NCBI GenBank assembly: GCA_035557635.1 | Contig: DATMDR010000085.1 | Coordinates: forward strand, 1-35,032 | Source: VRUE01 sp035557635 | GTDB taxonomy: Bacteria; Actinomycetota; Thermoleophilia; Solirubrobacterales; 70-9 | Length of the DNA stretch: 35,032 nt | Reading direction: 5' to 3' | Shown here: positions 9,471 to 17,301 of the stretch, piece after piece | Numbering within the stretch: position 1 is the stretch's first letter | Layout of the letters: each line of letters starts with the position of its first letter | The notes under the pieces: generated by a model | The model's database searches: none | The model's input: only the letters and a program-made list of their open reading frames with translations | Told to the model about the DNA's origin: nothing | Position numbers and translations under genes: made by a program

Positions 9471-9988
9471 GGTGGATCGCGCTGGCGGCTCTCGCCGCGC
9501 TCGCCGCGCTGGGCATGGGTTGCGGCGACGATGACGCCGATGGCGGCCAGGGCGGCGGCCAATCGGGTGCCCAGGTGAAGCAGATGCCAGTCGAGGAGAC
9601 GGCGGGATCGGGCGCGGCGACGAGGCCTGCCACCGGTCGCATGATCGAGCTCGTCGGATCCGATTACGGCCGCGTGCTCGCCGACGCCAAGGGCGAGGCC
9701 TTCTACCTCTTCGACAAGGAGGACTCGACGAGGAGCGAGTGCTACGGAGCCTGCGCCACCGCCTGGCCTCCAGTCCTGACCAAGGGACAGCCCCGTGCCG
9801 GCAAAGGGGTGAGGGCCAACCTGCTCGGCACCACCAAGAGGACCAACGGGAGGCTCCAGGTCACCTACGCCGGCCAGCCGCTCTACTACTACGTCGACGA
9901 TTCGCCCGGCACGATCCTCTGCCAGAACGTCGCCGAGTTCGGCGGTCTCTGGCTGGTCGTCAAGCCGAGCGGGAGCCCGGTGGCTTAG
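9467..9988 (+). CDS. Lipoprotein of the COG4315 / Lipoprotein_15 type
   Basis: A 173-residue lipoprotein: signal ending LGMGC then an Asp/Gly linker, then the family repeat: GRVLADAKGEAFYLFDKED with SECYGACATAWPP and later YAGQPLYYYVDDSPG. This family is 'secreted repeat of unknown function'. The ATG overlaps the previous stop. Its last 29 bases overlap the convergent nucleotidyltransferase gene. Confidence 0.85.
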   Translation: MRWIALAALAALAALGMGCGDDDADGGQGGGQSGAQVKQMPVEETAGSGAATRPATGRMIELVGSDYGRVLADAKGEAFYLFDKEDSTRSECYGACATAWPPVLTKGQPRAGKGVRANLLGTTKRTNGRLQVTYAGQPLYYYVDDSPGTILCQNVAEFGGLWLVVKPSGSPVA

Positions 9989-10460
9989 AGCGGCGAATCG
10001 CCTCGCGGGTGGCGTAGAGCGCGGGCAGGGCCGCCGTGTCCTTCGGCCGCCCGAGCTCTTCCTTCGAGGCGATCACGTCGTCTATCGAGAGCACGCGAAT
10101 CGAAAGATCGCCGAGGTTGAGCTCTATCGTCGCGACGTCCTCGAAGCCGCCGATAGCGGCGGCGTGCGGGACCACGTCGACAGGACCTGCCTCGGTGTCG
10201 AATCGCTGCACCTGCCAGCCGAGGAAGTCGGCGCCCTCCAGTTCGGGCGTGCCGTCACTGCTGTGAGGGCGAGCTTCGAGCGCGTTGAGGGCCGCAGCAA
10301 GGCGCTCGGCGTTGTCGAGGTCCCGCTTCGGCATCACGTCGAGGTCGAGCGTGACCGTCGGGTTCCCCTGCAGCCAGGCGGCAACCGCGCCAATCACGCA
10401 GAACTCCACCTCGTGGTCGAGGAGGGAGCGAAGCAGCCGCTCGGGGTCGAGCGCGCTCAT
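9960..10460 (-). CDS. Nucleotidyltransferase-fold protein (toxin-like)
   Basis: A 166-residue protein of the AbiEii/DUF6036-like nucleotidyltransferase superfamily. The core shows IGAVAAWLQGNP then TLDLDVM, giving the paired acidic residues D39 and D41 expected for metal binding. Members act as toxins that modify tRNA or proteins, or as inactive relatives. Its ATG overlaps the stop of the upstream XRE gene (10457-10460), the usual antitoxin-toxin layout, so a toxin-antitoxin role is inferred. The 3' end overlaps the convergent lipoprotein gene. Confidence 0.75.
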   Translation of the reverse strand: MSALDPERLLRSLLDHEVEFCVIGAVAAWLQGNPTVTLDLDVMPKRDLDNAERLAAALNALEARPHSSDGTPELEGADFLGWQVQRFDTEAGPVDVVPHAAAIGGFEDVATIELNLGDLSIRVLSIDDVIASKEELGRPKDTAALPALYATREAIRRSKPPGSRSA

Positions 10461-10771
10461 CGCGCAGCTCTTGCGAGCTCCTGCAGGCGGGCGTAGCGCG
10501 GGAGCGCGCGGAGCCGCTGCAGTGGGGTAAGTCCGAGCAGCATCTCGGCCAGCTCGACGTCATGGGGCTCCGGCCTCGCTAAGGCGCTGACCTCGATCCG
10601 CTGTCCGGCGGCCGCCGCCAGCCGCTGGAGGGTTCGCCATGACGGCGTTGCCGTACCGCGCTCATAGCGCGCGATCGCCGGCTGCGACGTTTCCGCCCGC
10701 TCGGCAAAGGCTCTCTGCGAGAGGCCGGCGGCGACCCTCATCTTCCGCACCAGGACGCCAAGGTTCTCCAT
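10457..10771 (-). CDS. XRE-family regulator (antitoxin-like)
   Basis: A 104-residue protein with an N-terminal helix-turn-helix (residues about 10-57; MRVAAGLSQRAFAERAETSQ is the start of it). The C-terminal half is helical and could bind the coupled nucleotidyltransferase. A 20-bp palindrome lies eight bases before the start, so it probably represses its own operon. No ribosome site is visible; the -10-like TATCAT inside the palindrome suggests a leaderless transcript. Confidence 0.85.
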   Translation of the reverse strand: MENLGVLVRKMRVAAGLSQRAFAERAETSQPAIARYERGTATPSWRTLQRLAAAAGQRIEVSALARPEPHDVELAEMLLGLTPLQRLRALPRYARLQELARAAR

Positions 10772-10778
10772 GGAGGGA

Positions 10779-10798
10779 TGATACCTGATTAGGTATCA
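10779..10798. promoter_or_regulatory. Operator palindrome of the XRE/nucleotidyltransferase operon
   Basis: TGATACCT-GATT-AGGTATCA has perfect 8-bp arms with a 4-bp centre. It fills the 28-bp gap between the GCS2 stop and the XRE start. Its position over the probable promoter fits autoregulation. Confidence 0.65.
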
Positions 10799-10799
10799 G

Positions 10800-11918
10800 C
10801 TACCGCGGCGGCAGCGTGCGCTCGGCGAGGTCGCCGAGCAGCCCGTCCATCCCCCGCTCGCGGTGGACCCGGCGCTGGTCGTCTGCCCCGTTGCCCTCGC
10901 GCAGGATCCGCTCGATCTCGTCGAGGACGGCGTCTCCTCCGAGCTCGCGCGCGTAGGGCCGCACCGAGTCGAGCACCCGGCGGGCGACCAGCCGGGCCGG
11001 CTTCGGGGTTTCGCCGTCGAGCACGATCTCTGCCTCGAGCCCGTGGCTGGAGGCCTGGAAGTAGGACTCCTCGAGCGCCTCGCGGTAGAGGGCAGGCTTG
11101 GTCGGCTCGTCGAGCTCCTTCGCCGCGATCGCCTGGATCAGGCCGGCGATCGCGCTGGAGGTGAGGGGGTCGGTGGGCACGTCGAGGGCGCGCACCTCGA
11201 CCGTCCCCAGCTTGGGGTGGGGGCGGACGTCCCACCAGATGTAGGTGTAGTCGTCGACCCCGGCGGCGGCGATCAGCTGGTCGGCGACCCGGCAGAAGTC
11301 CTCGTAGTCGCGGAAGAGTCGCGGCACCTGGAAGCGCGGGTAGGCCCGCACCACCGAGGTGCGAGCGCTGGCGTGGCCGGAATCGGCCCCCACGCGGAAA
11401 GGGGAGTTGGCGCTCAGCGCCTGCAGCACCGGCAGGTAGAGGCGGAAGGCGTTGGCCAGCCGCACCGCGACGTCCGGCTCGGGCATGCCGACGTGGACGT
11501 GGAGGCCACAGGGTGGGTTCGACAGCAGGTCGCCGAAGTCGTCGCGGACGACGTCGTAGCGCGGCTTCGCCACCAGCTTCGCCTGGCCGGTGGGGGCGGA
11601 CGGATGGAGTCCCGCCGCGAGCAGGCCGAAGCCGGCCTCGTCGATCGCTCGCCTCAGCTCGCCCAGCTGCTCGAGGGCTTCGCCGGGCCCGTGGCAGACG
11701 CTCGTCTTCAGCTCGATCTGTTCGGTGAAGATCTCGGAGGAGACGCGCTTTGCGAGCGCGGCCGGGACGCTGTCGAGCACGGCTTCGCTCGCCGTCGTCA
11801 GCTCGAGACGCTCGTCGACCAGCAGCAGCTCCTCCTCGACGCCGAGGGAGAGCGGCGGCGAGGCGCCAAAGCGGTGCGCGTAACGATCGGACGCGCCTTC
11901 GGTCCCCGTCATCCCCAT
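10800..11918 (-). CDS. Carboxylate-amine ligase, GCS2 family
   Basis: A 372-residue ATP-dependent ligase related to glutamate-cysteine ligase type 2 (YbdK group). Visible signatures are LGVEEELLLVD near the N-terminus, the metal/ATP segment CGLHVHVGMP and the C-terminal YTYIWWDVRPHPKLGTVEVRALD, split by the window-typical RxxD pattern. The enzyme joins an amine to a glutamate-like carboxylate; many actinobacterial members have unknown substrates. ATG at 11918 or 11912 can start it. Confidence 0.9.
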   Translation of the reverse strand: MGMTGTEGASDRYAHRFGASPPLSLGVEEELLLVDERLELTTASEAVLDSVPAALAKRVSSEIFTEQIELKTSVCHGPGEALEQLGELRRAIDEAGFGLLAAGLHPSAPTGQAKLVAKPRYDVVRDDFGDLLSNPPCGLHVHVGMPEPDVAVRLANAFRLYLPVLQALSANSPFRVGADSGHASARTSVVRAYPRFQVPRLFRDYEDFCRVADQLIAAAGVDDYTYIWWDVRPHPKLGTVEVRALDVPTDPLTSSAIAGLIQAIAAKELDEPTKPALYREALEESYFQASSHGLEAEIVLDGETPKPARLVARRVLDSVRPYARELGGDAVLDEIERILREGNGADDQRRVHRERGMDGLLGDLAERTLPPR

Positions 11919-11954
11919 GCCGGCCCTGCTACCCCGCCCTGACTGGGGCGCAAA

Positions 11955-12164
11955 CTACGGGTGCGGGGAAGGAGCCGAGCTTTCGCTCGCGTGCAAGCCC
12001 GGCTCCTCCGATGGGAGTACGGAAGCTTCGGTGTGCCCAGAGAACTCGATCTGCGACATCGTCAGAGGGGCTGAGATCCGGTCGCGGATCCGGCAGCGCG
12101 GACAGCTCTCGGTCGGTGCATGCATGGCGCTGTAGCGGCTCCCACACCTCTCGCACTTGAACAT
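11955..12164 (-). CDS. Small zinc-ribbon protein
   Basis: A 69-residue protein beginning MFKCERCG with a second pair CPRC (C4, C7, C21, C24), a rubredoxin-like zinc knuckle. The C-terminal 30 residues are polar and probably disordered. AGGAGGGGG lies just before the ATG at 12164, a strong ribosome site that decides this start over the longer open frame. Function unknown. Confidence 0.75.
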   Translation of the reverse strand: MFKCERCGSRYSAMHAPTESCPRCRIRDRISAPLTMSQIEFSGHTEASVLPSEEPGLHASESSAPSPHP

Positions 12165-12374
12165 CGTTACCCCCTCCTCTCTCGTCCAACCCCGATGAGA
12201 GTCGATACCCCAGCCACCACTTCGTCCAAACCACCGAGACCCCGCGACTACCTGATCTGCGGGCTGGCGATGCGCGCTTCCGACGGCGGTTTGCCGTAGC
12301 CGCCACGGGGCGTGAAATGCACGCATCGTTGCGGGGGGTTGTGTGCCGGAGCGGCCTTACCGACCATTTGGGAG

Positions 12375-13385
12375 ATGCGCACGATCCGAGGAATCGGGGC
12401 AGCGGCGCTGATCGCCGTCGTGGTGATCGCCGCTCCCTCGCGCGCGGATGCTTCCCCCGCCAACGTGGCCGCCCTGCAGGCGGCGCTTAAGGGGCTGCAC
12501 CTCTACAGGGGGTTCGTCGACGGGATCAGGGGCCCTCTCACCCGGCGTGGGCTCAACGCCTTCCAGCGCCGCCGCGGCCTGGCGGCGGACGGCATCGCCG
12601 GGCCGCGGACGCGGCGGGCGCTCGGGTGGAGGGGGAGGCCGCCGCTCGGCAGCCGGACGATGCGGTTCGGAAACCGGGGCTGGGACGTCGCGGCGCTGCA
12701 GTTCCTGCTCCAGCGCGCGGGCCACGGGCCGGGAAGGGCCGACGGGGTCTTCGGCCCGCTGACCAGGGGAGCGGTGCTGCGCGCGCAGCGCGTCGCGGGC
12801 ATCGGGGCCGACGGGCTCGCCGGGCCGGCGACGATCGGCTCGCTGCGGCACGGGAATGAACCGCCGGAGGGCTCCGTGCGGTTCCTGCGACCGGTCCCGG
12901 GCCCGATCGGCGACGGCTTCGGCGCCCCGAGGGACGGCGGCCGCCGCCACCAGGGACTCGACTTCCCGGTCCCTTACGGGACGCGAGTTGGTGCCGCGGG
13001 CCGCGGCACCACGATCTTCGCCGGCTACAACAACGGCGGCTACGGCAACCTGGTGGTGATCCAGCACAGGCTCGGCTTCACCACCTGGTACGCCCACCTC
13101 TCGACGATCACGAGCTGGGTCGGCGAGCAGGTCGTCGGCGGCACGCGGATCGGGTACGTCGGCTCGACCGGGTACTCCACCGGGCCGCACCTACACTTCG
13201 AGCTGCGCCGCTACGACACGCCGATCGACCCCGTCCCGCTGTTGCTGGAGTCCTTCGCCGCCCGCTTCCTTCGCGCCGGCGACAGCCAGCGCCAGCTCGA
13301 GTGCAGCAAAGCCCGCCCCCCGACGTCCAAGCCGCCACCCTCGGGCTCGGACTGGATCGCCCGCGAGCACCTCTGCCTTCGCTAG
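12375..13385 (+). CDS. Secreted M23 peptidase with two peptidoglycan-binding domains
   Basis: A 336-residue exported cell-wall hydrolase. Order: signal peptide (residues 1-27), two PG_binding_1 repeats (about 28-84 and 96-157), then an M23 zinc metallopeptidase domain. Zinc ligands H192 and D196 (HQGLD) and H274 (HLHF), with catalytic H241, are all present, so it should be active and cut peptide cross-links in peptidoglycan. The frame is open back to 12312; ATG 12375 is chosen because it starts the signal peptide, although its purine-rich GGGAG abuts the ATG. Confidence 0.9.
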   Translation: MRTIRGIGAAALIAVVVIAAPSRADASPANVAALQAALKGLHLYRGFVDGIRGPLTRRGLNAFQRRRGLAADGIAGPRTRRALGWRGRPPLGSRTMRFGNRGWDVAALQFLLQRAGHGPGRADGVFGPLTRGAVLRAQRVAGIGADGLAGPATIGSLRHGNEPPEGSVRFLRPVPGPIGDGFGAPRDGGRRHQGLDFPVPYGTRVGAAGRGTTIFAGYNNGGYGNLVVIQHRLGFTTWYAHLSTITSWVGEQVVGGTRIGYVGSTGYSTGPHLHFELRRYDTPIDPVPLLLESFAARFLRAGDSQRQLECSKARPPTSKPPPSGSDWIAREHLCLR

Positions 13386-13606
13386 CGTCGCCGCGCCCGT
13401 CCGGGGTGGCCGGCCGGCAGCGCCTCGATGACCTTCTAGGCCAAGCGCCTGCTGCCGCGAATCGCGATGATTCGCATCTCGGGCTCTATGCGCGACTCTT
13501 GACCGCGGAGCGTTCGTAGGGCCTGCACGGCACGGGCGAGGGAAGCCGTCGAGCGCTGCCGTGGCGTCGCGTTTCCCGATCTTCCCTCTCTGAGCATGGG
13601 CGATAG
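13386..13606. other. Gene-free stretch after the M23 gene
   Basis: No convincing reading frame or RNA gene seen. It holds one clear hairpin, GCGAATC-GCGAT-GATTCGC at 13457-13475, with no T tract on either side, so its role (terminator or chance) is open. Confidence 0.4.
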
Positions 13607-13774
13607 CTACCCCACTATGCCAAGCGGCGAAACATGTATTGGACGGCCATGGCGAAACCATTCCTCGCGGCCGCTGGGGAAGACTCGGGCCGGTCCGTCT
13701 GCGCGGTTGAGCCGGCCCCCGGCGTCACGCCACACGATCATGCCATCCGCTTCGATTGTCCCCTCCTCCTTCAT
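13607..13774 (-). CDS. Tiny 'HRxDGPA'-motif protein
   Basis: A 55-residue frame starting MKEEGTIEADGMIVWRDAGG and continuing RLNRADGPARVFPSGREEWF. The pattern W-x-D/N...G-x-L-x-R-x-DGPA-x-x-x-P-x-G-x-x-x-W-x-x-x-G is the unit of a repeat family seen in phage and bacterial proteins of unknown role, loosely like MORN repeats. One unit plus part of a second is present. An in-frame TGA lies four codons before the ATG, which fixes the start; a G-rich stretch precedes it. It follows the DUF2007 gene by 88 bp on the same strand. Confidence 0.6.
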   Translation of the reverse strand: MKEEGTIEADGMIVWRDAGGRLNRADGPARVFPSGREEWFRHGRPIHVSPLGIVG

Positions 13775-13862
13775 CGCCCCCCGTCAGTTCGCGACTTCAT
13801 ATAGGCGTCTCTACCCGCCGGAGGAGGCGAAGGCCTCCAGCCTCACTCCGCGATCCAGGCCT

Positions 13863-14282
13863 TCACGCCATACCTCCGCGTAGCAGCATGAACACCACGA
13901 AAGCGAGGGCCATGACGCCGAACGACCAGGCCCAGATCCGGGCGTAGGCGCCGATCAGGCCGTAGTTGCGGGGCCCGCGCCCTTCCGCTTCTTCCGGGTG
14001 CATGGCGTCGGCGGACTCAGCCCAGTTTTCCGGCTCGTTCTCAGTGAACGTCTGTGCGAGCAAGGTGCTTGCCTCCTCGGCTTGGTGAGCATGAACCATC
14101 ACCCGCCGCGATCCCCCGCCTGGGTTCAGCAGGCCGAAGCCGAGCTGCGGGCCGTCTATGCCCACGTGCTGCAGAACGCTGGGGATGCCGGCGCCCTCCA
14201 GCAGGCCTTGGATCATCTCGGCTTTGACCCGATCGTTGGCATGGGCGACGCTGACCAGCTCTCTTCCGTCGCTGCCGGACAT
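13863..14282 (-). CDS. DUF2007-like signal-transducing protein with membrane anchor
   Basis: A 139-residue protein. Residues about 8-75 match the DUF2007 fold (ELVSVAHANDRVKAEMIQGL ... VMVHAHQAEEASTLL), a small ferredoxin-like domain related to PII-type regulators. A polar linker and one C-terminal transmembrane helix follow (about 115-136). The start is 25 bp from the divergent HD gene start. Confidence 0.8.
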   Translation of the reverse strand: MSGSDGRELVSVAHANDRVKAEMIQGLLEGAGIPSVLQHVGIDGPQLGFGLLNPGGGSRRVMVHAHQAEEASTLLAQTFTENEPENWAESADAMHPEEAEGRGPRNYGLIGAYARIWAWSFGVMALAFVVFMLLRGGMA

Positions 14283-14297
14283 GCGAGTAAAGCTAAC

Positions 14298-14312
14298 CTC
14301 ATTCTGAATGAG
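14298..14312. promoter_or_regulatory. Inverted repeat over the HD start codon
   Basis: CTCATTC-T-GAATGAG, perfect 7-bp arms around a single base, covering the ATG of the HD gene (14308) inside a 25-bp divergent spacer. A bound protein would block both start regions. Confidence 0.4.
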
Positions 14313-14889
14313 TGCGCCGAGCCGCGACGAGGCCTGGAGCCTGTTCTGCGAGTGGACCGAGTCCGAATCGCTGCGCAGGCACGTGCTCGGGGTGGAGGCG
14401 GCGATGCGCGCCTACGCCCGCAAGTACGGGGAGGACGAGGAGCTGTGGGCGGTGACGGGGCTCCTCCACGACCTCGACTACGAGCGCTACCCGGACCTGG
14501 AGAGCGGACATCCGCGGCCGGCGCTGAAGCTGTTCGAGGAGAAGGGCTACCCGGAGGAGCTGATCGACGCCGTCGCCGGCCACGCTCCCTACCTCGGGGT
14601 GCCGCGTGAGACGCGCCTGGCGAAGACGCTATTCGCGGTCGACGAGCTGACCGGGTTCATCGCCGCCGTCGCCCTCGTGCGGCCGACCGGCATCGCCGGG
14701 ATGACGCCGAAGTCAGTGAAGAAGAAGCTGAAGCAGCCGAGCTTCGCGGCGGCGGTCAACCGCGAGGAGATGCGCGAGGCGGCCGCGGCCCTCGGCGAGG
14801 ACTTCGACCAGCACATCGCCTTCGTGATCGCCGCGCTGGAACCCCACGCCGAGGCACTCGGGCTGGTGGGGCAGCCGAATCAGCCCTGA
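14308..14889 (+). CDS. HD-domain phosphohydrolase
   Basis: A 193-residue metal-dependent hydrolase of the HD superfamily. Conserved His RRHVLGVE (about H25), the paired LLHDLDYE (HD) and HAPYLG are visible, in the order expected for HDIG-type enzymes. The usual substrate is a phosphate ester, often a nucleotide; it is not defined here. No ribosome site is seen, so translation is probably leaderless. Confidence 0.88.
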   Translation: MSAPSRDEAWSLFCEWTESESLRRHVLGVEAAMRAYARKYGEDEELWAVTGLLHDLDYERYPDLESGHPRPALKLFEEKGYPEELIDAVAGHAPYLGVPRETRLAKTLFAVDELTGFIAAVALVRPTGIAGMTPKSVKKKLKQPSFAAAVNREEMREAAAALGEDFDQHIAFVIAALEPHAEALGLVGQPNQP

Positions 14890-14928
14890 GCCGGCGCTAT
14901 CAGCCGATTGAGCCGATCGGCCTGGCGT

Positions 14929-15810
14929 CTATCGCTCACAGCTTCGGATCGAGTCCGCTCCTGTACCGCCGCGACAGCGGTCGGAGCCGGCTCCGCCGCG
15001 CAGGCGATCGGCGCCGCGGTTACCCCTGAGCACGTCATTGCCGGCACTCCCTCTGAGCACGTCGGGGCCGCCGCGGCCGAGCAGGCGGTCCTTGCCCGCT
15101 CCGCCGAAGACGCGGTCGGCCGCGGAGCCAGCGCCGACGTAGTCGCGGCCACGCCCTGCGCAGACCAGGTCCCGCCCTGACAGCGAGGCGATCGTGTCAT
15201 TGCCGCCAAGGGTCGCGATGACGTCAGGGCCAGCCGTGCCGGTGATGGCGTCGTCACCCGCAGTTCCGACTTTCGTGGCGGGGACGCCGCGGCAGGTCGC
15301 CCCTGGGCCGATGACGAGCGTCGTCGCGGTAGCCCTGTTGTTCGATGCGTCCGGGTCCTTCTGGCCTCCCCTCACCGAAGCCGTGTTGCTGATCGTTCCG
15401 ACTTTGCGAGGAATGACGGAGATGGTCACGGTCGGCACGCTGCCGTAATCGATCGTCGGCACGCCGAGTCCGCCGAGATCGCAGGTGACTTTCCTCCCTT
15501 TCTGGGTGCACTGGCCTGAGCTCGCGGTAGCGGAGACGAGGTCGACGCCCTTCGGGAGCTGGTCGGTGACGGTGACGCCGCTCGCCGCGTCAGGCCCGAA
15601 ATTTCGCACCTGGATGGTGTAGGTGAGGACCGATCCGGTGTTGACCGGGTCGGGACTGTCGCTCTTCGTGATCCTCAGGTCGCTCGAGCCGGGCGCTGCC
15701 CACACGCTTCCGCTGGCGAAGGCGAGAGCGAGGACCGGCACGAACAGGAGAAGCCACGCGTAGGGCGCCCATCGCTTCGGGCGCAAGGGTTCCGAGTCTG
15801 GACGGTGCAT
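14929..15810 (-). CDS. Secreted DUF11 / calcium-binding repeat protein
   Basis: A 293-residue exported protein: N-terminal signal anchor (about 16-39), a DUF11 immunoglobulin-like domain (about 44-165, DLRITKSDSPDPVNTGSVLT is its start), then at least six glycine-aspartate RTX-type nonapeptides (GGNDTI, GGAGKDRL, GSAGNDVL, GGAGSDR) that bind calcium. AGAGGAGGAGG lies just before the ATG. It is likely a surface or matrix protein. Confidence 0.88.
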   Translation of the reverse strand: MHRPDSEPLRPKRWAPYAWLLLFVPVLALAFASGSVWAAPGSSDLRITKSDSPDPVNTGSVLTYTIQVRNFGPDAASGVTVTDQLPKGVDLVSATASSGQCTQKGRKVTCDLGGLGVPTIDYGSVPTVTISVIPRKVGTISNTASVRGGQKDPDASNNRATATTLVIGPGATCRGVPATKVGTAGDDAITGTAGPDVIATLGGNDTIASLSGRDLVCAGRGRDYVGAGSAADRVFGGAGKDRLLGRGGPDVLRGSAGNDVLRGNRGADRLRGGAGSDRCRGGTGADSIRSCER

Positions 15811-15927
15811 GGGCCTCCTCCTCTCAGTCGCACAAGGCTCTCGCTCTTGTTTCCTATGAGGGCTGAAACGTTTGCTGGGGGCGGTTGTCAGGAACTATCT
15901 AGGCAGCTCGCAATAAGGCGAGCGGTG

Positions 15928-16421
15928 CTAGCGCCGTTTGAATGCCAGAAGCGTCTTTGCCTCGATGCGGGCGTAGGGAGCGCCGGGATGGGCTGCATCC
16001 CAGTCGAAGTCATAGCTCTCGCGGGCGTAGTCGGCGAATCCGCCGGCCTCCAGGCCTCTCGGATCGGTCTCGATCGCCTCGCCGTGAGCAAGGACGAGAA
16101 AGGTCTCCAGGCCGCGCGTGATCGCGGCGCTTACAGCCGGGTTCGAGCGGATGTTCCGGAAGCGGAACGAGTTCGGTGAGGAGCCGAACCAGAAGTGGCC
16201 GCGAAAAAAAAGAACCCATCGACGGGGGCCACACGCGGCTCGCTGCGGGGAGTGACGGTCGCGAGGTCGAGAACCTGCACGCCGGGCAGCTCGTCGACCA
16301 GGCCCTGTGCGTCGAGCCGGGAGTCCTCGCCCCAGATCCCCCGAAGGTGCGCACCGGCGCGCTCATAGCTCCTGTCGAGGAGGCGCTGCAGCTCCTCCAG
16401 CTCCGCGGCGGTCTCGTGCAT
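15928..16421 (-). pseudogene. Frameshifted PNPOx-like flavin-binding protein
   Basis: The start at 16421 (ATG, AGGCG before it) reads MHETAAELEELQRLLDRSYE to the core PVDGFFF, but then enters the wrong frame at a run of eight T (A8 at 16204-16211 on the plus strand). In the next frame the barrel continues RGHFWFGSSPNSFRFRNIRS and ends LLAFKRR-stop at 15928. Removing two T or adding one rejoins the frames; the 6-T form gives DGFFFRGHFWFGS, close to the family's DGFFYRG. The family binds FMN or F420. It may be a true null allele, a slippage-prone allele or a sequencing error. Confidence 0.75.
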
Positions 16422-16486
16422 CGCCTGTCGATTATCGCTGCCGCCGAGTGGGCCACAGCCATCAGGCCGAACTGCGAGATAACTGT

Positions 16487-16511
16487 CGCGGGGCTCGAAT
16501 CCCGCCCCTGC
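16487..16511 (+). other. tRNA 3'-end-like scrap
   Basis: CGCGGGGCTCGAATCCCGCCCCTGC resembles a T-loop plus 3' acceptor strand, but no matching 5' half or cloverleaf lies upstream and the T stem does not pair properly. It could be a decayed attachment site copied from a tRNA outside the window. Confidence 0.25.
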
Positions 16512-16556
16512 TATTTTCACGTCCACCTGTGGTCGCGTGCGGATGCCATGAGACTG

Positions 16557-17096
16557 CTAGATGGCCGGAGATTCGGGCTGGCCAATGTGCCTCACTATGG
16601 CCGCGAGCACACCGAGCCAACCGACCGCAAGGCCGCCTACGACGAGCACTTGCTCTTCCATGGTCAGGTTGGTGAACCTGCCGGAGGCGAAACAAGCGAC
16701 CGTAAACGCGAGATACGGAAGCACACTGCCGGCGATGCCTAGCGCACGAGCGCCCCGATCTTTCCCGCTCTCCGCGAGGCACGCGCACGTAAATGTCACT
16801 GCCGCCACAAGGATAGCCAGCAGAGCAGCAATCTCTGACGTCGTGACCACCTGTGTCGCCGCCGCGCCCGCAGCTCCGATCAAGGTGAACAGCGCGGGGA
16901 CGCCCGTACCGCGCTCTCTGTAAACAGCTTCGCGCGTGGCTTGCAGCGCTTGGTGCGCCACCTTAGTGGCTGCCCATAGCAGTAGCGCGAGCACGACATA
17001 TCCCGCTAGACCCAGACCGGCGACAATCACCACTAGGGCGACGACGTGCCAAGCGATCGAAACGATGTCGCCGAACCAAGAGGACGCGAGTATCAC
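16557..17096 (-). CDS. Four-helix membrane protein of unknown function
   Basis: A 179-residue protein with about four hydrophobic helices separated by a short basic loop near residue 60. I recognise no family. GTG at 17096 starts it; the upstream CAAAGAG is a weak site. The gene sits between the tRNA-like scrap and the PLD-nuclease genes, so it may belong to an accessory segment. Confidence 0.6.
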   Translation of the reverse strand: MILASSWFGDIVSIAWHVVALVVIVAGLGLAGYVVLALLLWAATKVAHQALQATREAVYRERGTGVPALFTLIGAAGAAATQVVTTSEIAALLAILVAAVTFTCACLAESGKDRGARALGIAGSVLPYLAFTVACFASGRFTNLTMEEQVLVVGGLAVGWLGVLAAIVRHIGQPESPAI

Positions 17097-17145
17097 TCTT
17101 TGAGGTATTTCTTCCGTTGTCGTTTCACTAGTTGCTCAAGGAAGC

Positions 17146-17175
17146 TTGACATATTCCACCCACTCGGCATAGGTT
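17146..17175 (+). promoter_or_regulatory. Promoter for the small ORF / PLD pair
   Basis: TTGACA at 17146-17151 and TAGGTT at 17170-17175 are separated by 18 bases. The predicted transcript start falls at or just before the GTG at 17185, which would give a leaderless message. Confidence 0.5.
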
Positions 17176-17184
17176 GATCCAATA

Positions 17185-17301
17185 GTGGAAGAGCCAGTGG
17201 AGCCCGAACCCGAGGCAAACGGGAACGGTGAAGATTCGAGTGATGTCAATCCGCTCAAGGGCGGCAAAATCGCCAACAGGTGGACGATGTGGCGCATGTG
17301 A
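17185..17301 (+). CDS. Small acidic ORF coupled to the PLD gene
   Basis: GTG at 17185 opens a 38-codon frame (EEPVEPEPEANGNGEDSSDV then PLKGGKIANRW) whose TGA overlaps the GTG start of the PLD gene in GTGA. The first half is acidic and probably disordered. It may be a leader peptide or a small partner. Evidence is positional and promoter-based only. Confidence 0.4.
   Translation: MEEPVEPEPEANGNGEDSSDVNPLKGGKIANRWTMWRM

Noticed and set aside
12165..12374. Possible c-di-AMP (ydaO) riboswitch before the M23 peptidase
   Set aside because: These riboswitches often precede wall hydrolases, but the conserved core blocks of that class cannot be matched in the 210-bp leader; only a short hairpin around GCGTGAAATGCACGC is visible.
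13386..13606. Possible CRISPR or tandem repeat
   Set aside because: No periodic repeats with spacers are present here or elsewhere in the window; the single hairpin is isolated.
15811..16179. Plus-strand 124-residue frame
   Set aside because: It is antisense to the frameshifted flavin-barrel gene, whose minus-strand frames give clear family motifs.
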